This document shows, in pieces, positions 57,101-64,000 of a stretch of 64,000 nucleotides of DNA (the first letter of the stretch is position 1; the number at the start of each line of letters is the position of its first letter). Both the position numbers and the translations under genes were made by a program. The notes beneath the pieces were generated by a model that saw only the letters and a list, made by a program, of their open reading frames with translations, was not told the DNA's origin and did no database searches. Origin of the DNA: Colocasia esculenta (Eukaryota; Streptophyta; Magnoliopsida; Alismatales; Araceae). The stretch is from the NCBI GenBank assembly GCA_014218235.1, contig CM024757.1, positions 146,333,371 through 146,397,370 on the forward strand, written 5' to 3'.

Positions 57101-57975
57101 TTTTGATAATGGGTCATCAATACATGATGTTGGAAGTCTCTCCAACATGTTTATTTAATTTATGATCGTGTTATATTTCCGCGTTAACGATTTTCCGACT
57201 TAGTTTCCTAATTTGGATAATTAGTCACATTATGACGTACACTTGGCCAATCGGATTTTTCGTTGCACAAATTTCTTCGTAGAACACTTATGAATAATGT
57301 TTGAGGTTGATTTATAATTTTTACGGAATTTTCCGATGTGTTCTTGCACGTACGATAGTGGTACGTATGTTCTACCATTCCGATAATACGGAAAGTATTT
57401 ATTTACTATTTTCATACTTGGATTTGTTCATGGGTTGTCCATTGGTCCGATTTCTCTTATGGACTATGATCCCCACATATTGTTTGGAGTCCACCCATAA
57501 ATTTTTAATCTAGTTTATGATTACATTTTATACACATGATAATGAATTTCCAACTTATTTCCTAATTATGATAATAAGTCACAATAACTCTTAAACCTAT
57601 CCCAAATGACTTTTATTGACCCAAATTTCTTGATGGATCATTAGAGGATATTATTTGAAGTCCATCTATGATTTTTATTTAATTTTCTGGCTCATCTAAG
57701 TATGTGTGATAGTGATTTCCTGACTTATTCCCTGCTTACGATACCCAGTCGCAAAGCACCTTAAACTTGGACCATCCGATTTTTCTTTACACGAATTTCT
57801 CCGTGAGTCATTAGGGAGTATTATTTAGAGTTGAACTATGGTTTTTATGGAATTTTATAATGGGTTTTTGTATGTACGATAATGGCACGTACGTTTTTGC
57901 TATTTCACTAATATTGAATTTATCGTTTTCAATTTATTTCTAATTTTCCAATTACTGAATTTTTGGGGTGTTACA
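54139..57975 (-). mobile_element. solo gypsy LTR C (3.8 kb)
   Basis: It starts TGTCGCGCCCC and ends GGGGTGTTACA, so in sense (minus) it reads TGTAACACCCC to GGGGCGCGACA. It is flanked by perfect CTGCC copies (54,134-54,138; 57,976-57,980). No internal region adjoins it, so it is a solo LTR left by recombination. In sense it has TATA-like CTATAAGAA (56,811-56,819), donor-like AAAAG|GTAGGTG (56,469) and acceptor-like TCCTTTTCAG|GTAG (54,487). ATCGCGTCGG words cluster at 55,745-56,140. Confidence 0.95.
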
Positions 57976-59089
57976 CTGCCCTCTCTAGTGGCAATAGTCG
58001 TTGGGCTGCCTTCCGACCGCCTGTGCAATTGTGTACCTTTCTTTTCTTTCTACCGAGTTTTGGGTTGAGTCGCGTGTGCTTGTGTTGGCCGATGACCCTC
58101 TCAAGAGTCTCGAGAGGTGGGTCCATGTATGCCTCTTGCTTGTTGGGCTTGTCGAAGGTTACAAGAAAGCTATGTGGCATACTTTGTTGTTGAGCTTGCC
58201 CCACATGTTCTCTATTCGCTCGGTACTTGGTACTTGACGACTTGTCCCGTTAAGAGGTTGTTACCGTTCCTTGGGACCCCCCTTCCTCATAAGCCTATTG
58301 AGGGAGTACTCCAGGCTACGAGCATGCTCGAGTTTAGTGACTCTAGAGCAAAGGGAAAAATGATGGTTGGATAGCGACGTTGAGTCATTTATAGAGCTCT
58401 CTTGGCTGGGGCGGGATGTCGAGGTGGTTGTGGAGTTTCTTTCTGGCGCGACCCAGACAGTATGTTCTCTTTCCCTACATGGTTTTGGAGCCGTGTAGTG
58501 GTTGCCAGGTGCATGGTCATTGCTTGGCCAGGCTATGGTTGTTGTTGTTCTTGTGGTGTGCTCTTGTCGTGGCTCATTGGCCTCACTCTTCCAGGGAGGT
58601 TGTAGATAGGAGACAGCTGGCGAGCAGTGAGTAGCATATGGGTGCTCTCTATTACCAGTGGTGGTGGCGTGGTTGTTGTTGTTGTGATGGTGTTTCCTTC
58701 TGCATGTTTTCCTTCGTGGTCCGTTGTCTTAGTCTACACAGCGATTGTAGCTTGGTTGTGTCTAGCTTCCGAGGGTGCTATTGGTTCAGCACCTAGTTGT
58801 AGTGCCCTGTGCTTTCTGTTCTATCATAGTTTGTGTGTCGTGTTCTCATTCTCTCTCTAAGTTGGGCCCTTGGCCTTGCCAGCAACCTGAGTGCTAGCGC
58901 GAGTGTGTTTGCATCCCTGGTTGATGTACTAAGGGATGGAGTGGGGTGGCTTCCAACTCGGGTGCTTTCTCGATGTCTCTATTCCCTGGATGTTCGTTCG
59001 TGGTGGCTCATGTGGTGCGCCAACCTCGTGGTGTGTCAGAGGTCCGGTCGGTGCTGTGTAGCTTCCCAACTGTTGTATTCTATAGATTT
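57976..59089 (+). mobile_element. gypsy LTR A, third part (truncated)
   Basis: GC-richer host sequence resuming after the C target duplication. It has no recognised domain in any frame despite several open stretches. No LTR end or acceptor motif is seen before copia element D begins, so the rest of LTR A probably lies beyond the window. Confidence 0.45.
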
Positions 59090-60736
59090 TGCTGATCACA
59101 AAAACACTAATTATCATTTATGTTGATAAAATCATAAAACACTAAGTGTCATTCATGTTGATAACATCAAAGCACAAGATTGATGTTCGTGTTAATGACT
59201 CAAGTATTTGATTTGTTTATATGTAATTTGAGGGTCTAAATTGTGTGTTAAGTGTACAGTAAGATAGTCCAAAAGTCACATTTGAAGTGGACTTCACAAA
59301 GGCCAAGTCCTAGACTTAAATGAAAATTGTTGAAGCAGAAATGACAATCGGACGATCGATTTCAGTAAATCAGATGACCGAAATGTGCCAATCAAAGTTA
59401 AATAGGGCCAGTAAAAGTTGCACAAAGAGCCAGTCAAAGTGGAATCAGACGATCGAATTCAAAGAATCAGTCGACTGACTATGATAGGCCAGTCGATTAT
59501 TGAAGAGAAGGCCAATCGATTGATGAAGAGAAGGCCTTCTAATTGGCGAAGCTCCTTCCGATTGGTGAAGCTCTTTCTGATAGGTGACCAGGCTATTGAT
59601 TGATGAAGAAAAGCTTCCGATTGCTAAAGAAGTAGGAAATCAGATGACCGATCTTGAAGAATCATATGGCCGCTTTTCCTAAGAACACTTGTTTGAAGAC
59701 AGTGCAAATCAAATGACCGATTCTGAAGAGTGTGTCAACACATGAATATAAGCATGTCGACACCAAGCCAAGGTCTATAAATTGGACGACCGATTGTGGG
59801 AAATCGGATGACCAATTTTGGCGACGAGGTTTCCTAAATTGAAAGGACTCTTTCCTTCGTCAGAGCTCTTGCCAAAGATGGACTCTTTAGTTGTTGTACT
59901 ATAAGTACAAACATGTTCTCGTGTTCGAAAAAAGAGAATAGACGCCTCCAAGAGATCACATCGTTCCCTAGCAATCAAGAGAGGATCGTGCTGCCCAAAA
60001 AGAGCCAATAGAAGCTCTGAATCTGTAGAAGTCTGGAGAACAAGTCTTCATCACCTAGAAGCCTTCCAAACATTCCAAGAATAAGTTGTTCTTATGATAG
60101 GCATTGGACCTAGTGCTACATCTAGCGAGTCTTTGTTCTGAAGCCGTCTACATCGGCCGGTTCATCATCGTGATAGTATCAACAGAGACATTCACAAATG
60201 CGGAACCTTTGTGACAGGGAGAACCTTTACTTGTGTGTTTAATTGTAGTTCTTGTGTCCATGTTCTTATTTATTCATAACTGAACCAAAACATATAGTGT
60301 GTTGTGCTCCTGTGCGAGCAATGGTTGGTGTATGGTGTGTGCACACACTACATAACCGGGTTATCTCGTCCCTGGAAACGAGTGGGATTTGTGTTGTCCC
60401 CGGAAACAACCGTGTGTGAGGGTTTGTAAGTTGTATTTGGAAATAAGTTAGTGGAAAATCATCATGAGGTGTGGGGTAGTGGGCGTAGGCTCACATCTAT
60501 GTGTTAGCAGAACCACTCTAAATCTTGTGTGCATCTATGGTTTGATCCATCTCTTCTACCTCCTCTCTACGCATGTTAGGATAGTTGGTGTCATTGTTTT
60601 AATTGTTATTCCACTATGCATCTTGCTTAATAGATCTACTTTGTTAAGTTTATCTATTCTATGTAGACGAATTTTTATTTAGGCAATAACCAATTCACCC
60701 CTCCCCTCTTGGTTGATCATCGCACGTTTCTCTTCA
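59090..60736 (+). repeat. 5' LTR of copia element D
   Basis: The 3' edge is firm: ...TCTCTTCA followed by the primer-binding site, with the CAATTCACCCCTCCCC tract typical of SIRE-like LTR ends. The 5' edge is placed at TGCTGATCAC, the first of three diverged 31-35 bp repeats (59,090; 59,121; 59,156). A TATA-like CTATAAGTA lies at about 59,895-59,904. GACCGATT/AATCGGA words recur at 59,340-59,820. Confidence 0.7.
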
Positions 60737-60738
60737 AT

Positions 60739-60750
60739 TGGTATCAGAGC
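60739..60750 (+). other. primer-binding site of copia D
   Basis: TGGTATCAGAGC, two bases after the LTR end. Confidence 0.95.
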
Positions 60751-60784
60751 AGGGCTCTTGATTTTAAGAGTGATTATGTGTGCG

Positions 60785-61168
60785 ATGGCCAGCAAAGAAT
60801 TTATGTTTGAGGGTCATTCTATCCACCATTCTTTGATGGCAACAATTATTCTTATTAGAAAAATTGTATGCACATCTTTCTCAAGGCTCAAGATTATGAG
60901 ATTTGGAAAGTCGTAAGTACTGATTCAAATACACTACCAAAGGATGAGGGAAAGTGGACTGAGGATAACATTAAAAAATTCAAGACAATTTTTAGTGCTT
61001 TAAATATTATGCAATGTGCCATACACCCTAATGAGTTCTCCCGTGTTTTTATATGTAGTTCAGCTAAAGAAATATAGGACAAACTGAAGTTGATTTATGA
61101 AGACACTTCTGAAGTCAAAGAGACCCGAGCCAATCTTCTTGTACATGAGTATGAATGTTCAAGTTGAA
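60785..61168 (+). pseudogene. copia D gag (broken, split by solo LTR E)
   Basis: ATG at 60,785 (MASKEFMFEGHSI), then after a frame change near 60,825 the usual copia gag start with FFDGNNYSY, a TAG where Trp is expected, and HIFLKAQDYEIWKVV. KWTEDNIKKFKTIFSALN and ICSSAKEI follow, then TAG again in place of Trp, and VKETRANLLVHEYE. The frame is cut at 61,173 by LTR E; the codons expected next resume at 63,321-63,331 before element F interrupts again. Not functional. Confidence 0.85.
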
Positions 61169-61173
61169 CCCCA

Positions 61174-63315
61174 TGTTGGATCTAGATGAAGCTTAGATGT
61201 TCTAGAGGGGGGTGAATAGGGCTTCTTGTAATTTAAAACGTTATCAGAATCTGAAAGAATACTTGAGAAAAGTGTTAGTACCTAGTGTGGTGTGTGTGAA
61301 ACAAGTGTAACTAGGTGGAAACAATCACATACAATGAACAGGAAATTTATCCTGGTTCGGACCTCCTTTCAATTAGGAGTCATACGTCTAGTCTCTAAGC
61401 ACACCTTGGGATTTTCCACTAACTACTAAGTACCTTTTGTCTTCTCTCCAATGAGAGGTATTACAATCACTTGCTAAGTCTTCCATTTACCAAAGGGGTA
61501 AGCAACCACCTACCACAGTAGTCTCTTCTACAAAAGGGGAACTATAGGGAACAAACCCTCTGCTAGTTTCTACTTTGAATGAGGGTTGACAGAGTGCTTG
61601 CTTAGAGAATGAGCAAACACATAAGAATAGAAAAAGATAAACAAATATGCTTGAAAGTTCAAGACTCTTTCTGACTAAAGGGTGGACTGAGAAGAAAAAC
61701 TCAAATAATCTAAACCACCCACAAACAAGCTTTTGAATGCAGAAGAGCTTGGAGTCGGCTTGCTTGCACAAGTTGCTCTCCTTCAGATTTTCTGTAAGCA
61801 CTCTTCTCTTTTGTGCTTCGTTGCTTCTTGTCTCTCTTGATTTCTTGAGGTGTGTATTGTTGTATCTAATCTCTATGTATGTGTATGTCTATCTTTTGCA
61901 CAAAGAAACTTCAGCTCCTTAAGAGAGTCTTGTTTCCCGTTGGAATATAGCCGTTTCAGAAATTTGAACGTTGTGACTTGGGAGATAGCTAGAAAGATCC
62001 ATCTTCAGATCTTTGAGTTTCTTAATGGCTTCCTAGCTATATGGATGGCTGCATGGCTCTGTAGACAGCTGCAGTGGATGTCTGCAAACACCATACCCAA
62101 GTAAGGTCTTTTCTCTTCCTCATGGTTAGACTTGTGAGCAATATATTTAGAGAAAGCAAAAGACAAGTTGCATGAAAAGATATCTAACTACTTCAGAAAA
62201 TAAAGTCTATACTTAAAGTGTGCTAGAGTAAGTGAGCATTCAAGGAGGTATGAACACCTAATTGGCACGCAGTACACCTGCAAAAGGTTGTTTCTTAAAA
62301 ACTGAAAATATGTCAGTTTGAATGACACTTACGGATATCTTACAAACATATAGCTATCTACGAGTTATCTAAGTTACAGATATGAACCTGTTAAAATATT
62401 AAATCAAAGTTTACGAACATATCTTTAAAATATATTATAATGTTCACCAATCAATGTTCAAAGATATTATACAAAGCCAATCAGAATAATACTTCAACAA
62501 TCGATATTTGGAACTTCATTAATCGATGTTTAGAAAATAGCCAATCGGAATAATACTACATCAATTGATATGTACTGCTTCAATAATCGATTCTTAAAAA
62601 CTTCATCAATTGATGTTTAGAAAATAGTCAATCGGAATAGTATTACAACAATCGATATGTAGAGCTTCAACAATCGATACTTAAAAACTTCAATCAATGT
62701 TTAGAAAATAGTCAATCGGAATAATACTACATCAATCGATATGTAGAGCTTTAACAATCTATACTTGACTTTGACTGTATAGAGGTCGTAGAGAGATTTC
62801 GACTGTTGACTTTTGTTCAACAATCGATACCTCACTTCGACTGTCCAGAAGTCGGAGTTGGGCTTCGATTGATGACTTTTGTTCACTAGTCGATACCTAA
62901 CTTCGACTGGATTGAGGTCACAGAGAGACGTCGACTGCCGACCTTTGTTCACTTATCATTACCTAACTTTGACTTTCCATGAGTCAAAGTTGAACTTCGA
63001 TTGATGACTTTTGTTCATCAATCGATTTCTCACTTCAACTTTCCAGGAGTCGGAGTCAACATGATATTTGTACTAGTCAAGGACTTTGAAAATTTTACTA
63101 GAGATAAATGGTTGACACCATTATATATATAAATGATTATACATATAATACATGCATGTCTTTGTCTTAACATAACAAATATAATACTAAGTAAAATGTC
63201 ATTATGTTATTATCAGATGAATTTGTTTATTACTTGAAAAATGTTTTTGTATAACTAAAATGCTTTTGTCATAATAAAAAATAATTGATCATGCTTTAAA
63301 AATAATTGCACAACA
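61174..63315 (-). mobile_element. solo copia LTR E (2.1 kb)
   Basis: TGTTG...CAACA termini and perfect CCCCA target duplications (61,169-61,173; 63,316-63,320). A G-run and a CCTGGTTCGGA block 175 nt from the left end match the copia LTR at 3.3 kb and show minus orientation. No primer-binding site or internal region adjoins either end. Removing it restores the gag reading frame of element D. Tandem ATCGAT-containing units fill 62,440-63,060. Confidence 0.95.
62440..63060. repeat. ATCGAT/TTCGACT repeats in solo LTR E
   Basis: Units of about 120 bp (CAATCGATATGTAGAGCTTC ... AAAATAGTCAATCGGAATA) at 62,440-62,760, then about 70 bp units built on CTTCGACTG...GTCGGAGTT and TGACTTTTGTTCA to 63,060. 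Confidence 0.8.
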
Positions 63316-63331
63316 CCCCATTGAGACCATC

Positions 63332-64000
63332 TGTGACGACCCGACCTCCTAGATCCCCGCCAAGGACCTCAAAGTTCGCACCGCCATCCACAGATCCGAA
63401 GACCTTGAAGGGTTAGAAGAAATAGTCTAGTGAGATATGTATTGAATTTAAATAACTATAACAAGATATACAAATATACAACGTGTCCCAAGTAAAAGCA
63501 CATGTATAAGAAGAAAGGTGCAGTCCTTAAGGGGCATACCCCGAGAACTTGCAAAGCACAACTCTCAACTCACTCAGGTACAAGAGCTTACAACGCTCGC
63601 TCACACTGCTGCTGACAACACACAGCGCTACAGCCTCCTCCGCAACCCGTCACCGAGCACTTGCGACAACGAGCCCCTAGCTGAAGGGAGTAGGGAGGTG
63701 AGCCTCGCGAACAAGGCCTAGTAGGGATTACCAATCCCTCGCCGGCCAGAGCAGTAGGAACTCCAAAAATAGGAAACTACACTAGAAAGTTGTAAAGCGA
63801 GGAACACCTACAATAGGGTACTACAAATCAGCAGAATAGAACAATGCAACGCCACGACCACCAACCAAGGTCGTGACACACACATGACTCCCGTAGAAAC
63901 CAATGTAGTCAAGCACAACACGGGAACAAGTCTTGACACGCCCGCCGAGATAGGGGTCTCAGGGAGACCACATAGCAACCATGTGAGAAGAACATCTCAC
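63332..64000. mobile_element. gypsy LTR F (start), truncated by window
   Basis: TGTGACGACCCGACC begins immediately after the resumed gag codons of element D. On the minus strand, CCTACTAGGCC (about 63,720) and ACTCCCTTCAG|CTAG (about 63,680) match the acceptor region shared by the gypsy LTRs here, suggesting minus orientation. No coding frame is seen. Confidence 0.5.

Noticed and set aside
57963..59126. Many overlapping frames on both strands
   Set aside because: GC-richer LTR A sequence with few stops; no domain or conserved motif.

Overview
This is nuclear DNA from a flowering plant, dominated by transposable elements. The evidence is Ty1/copia (SIRE/Maximus-like) and Ty3/gypsy (Tekay/Del-like) LTR retrotransposons, hAT transposons and MITEs, tRNA-derived SINEs, and one plant-type intron-rich host gene. 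I cannot name the species. Nothing bacterial, organellar or CRISPR-like is present.

Layout. 1-5,100: a minus-strand copia element (integrase, protease, gag, then an LTR with a ~500 bp tandem array). 5,125-10,790: two or more minus-strand gypsy LTRs, whose outer ends are only partly resolved. 10,790-17,216: gene-free, AT-rich sequence with a hairpin-rich block (13.3 kb) and an old hAT MITE (14.1 kb). 17,217-38,406 (minus): the one convincing host gene, an NDT1-type mitochondrial-carrier-family NAD+ transporter. It has nine exons (948 bp of CDS) spread over 21 kb because introns 2, 3 and 5 carry transposons: a gypsy gag-PR-RT fragment, several SINEs, a 6.9 kb hAT with its own nested insertion, and a SINE-bearing hAT MITE. 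38,400-43,042: promoter-side intergenic DNA, AT-rich, with a MITE-like inverted repeat.

43,043-64,000 is a stack of at least six retrotransposons. A gypsy LTR (A) was hit by a gypsy element with both LTRs (B, 43,672-53,369) and by a solo LTR (C, 54,139-57,975, target duplication CTGCC). A is then cut by a copia element (D, from 59,090). The gag of D contains a solo copia LTR (E, 61,174-63,315, target duplication CCCCA), and the resumed gag is cut again by a gypsy LTR (F, from 63,332).

The most interesting structural signal is shared by gypsy LTRs B, C and G. Each has a TATA box, about 300-350 nt to an AAG|GTAGG-type splice donor (less perfect in G), a block of 1.85-2.0 kb, a pyrimidine-tract-CAG|GT acceptor, and about 270-350 nt to the LTR end. 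This looks like an intron inside the LTR. In B this block carries three ~72 bp repeats, each with two CTGTCGACAG palindromes 21-22 bp apart, and the same cassette recurs in the untranslated leader. Other families carry different symmetric words. All functional reading of these features is inference.
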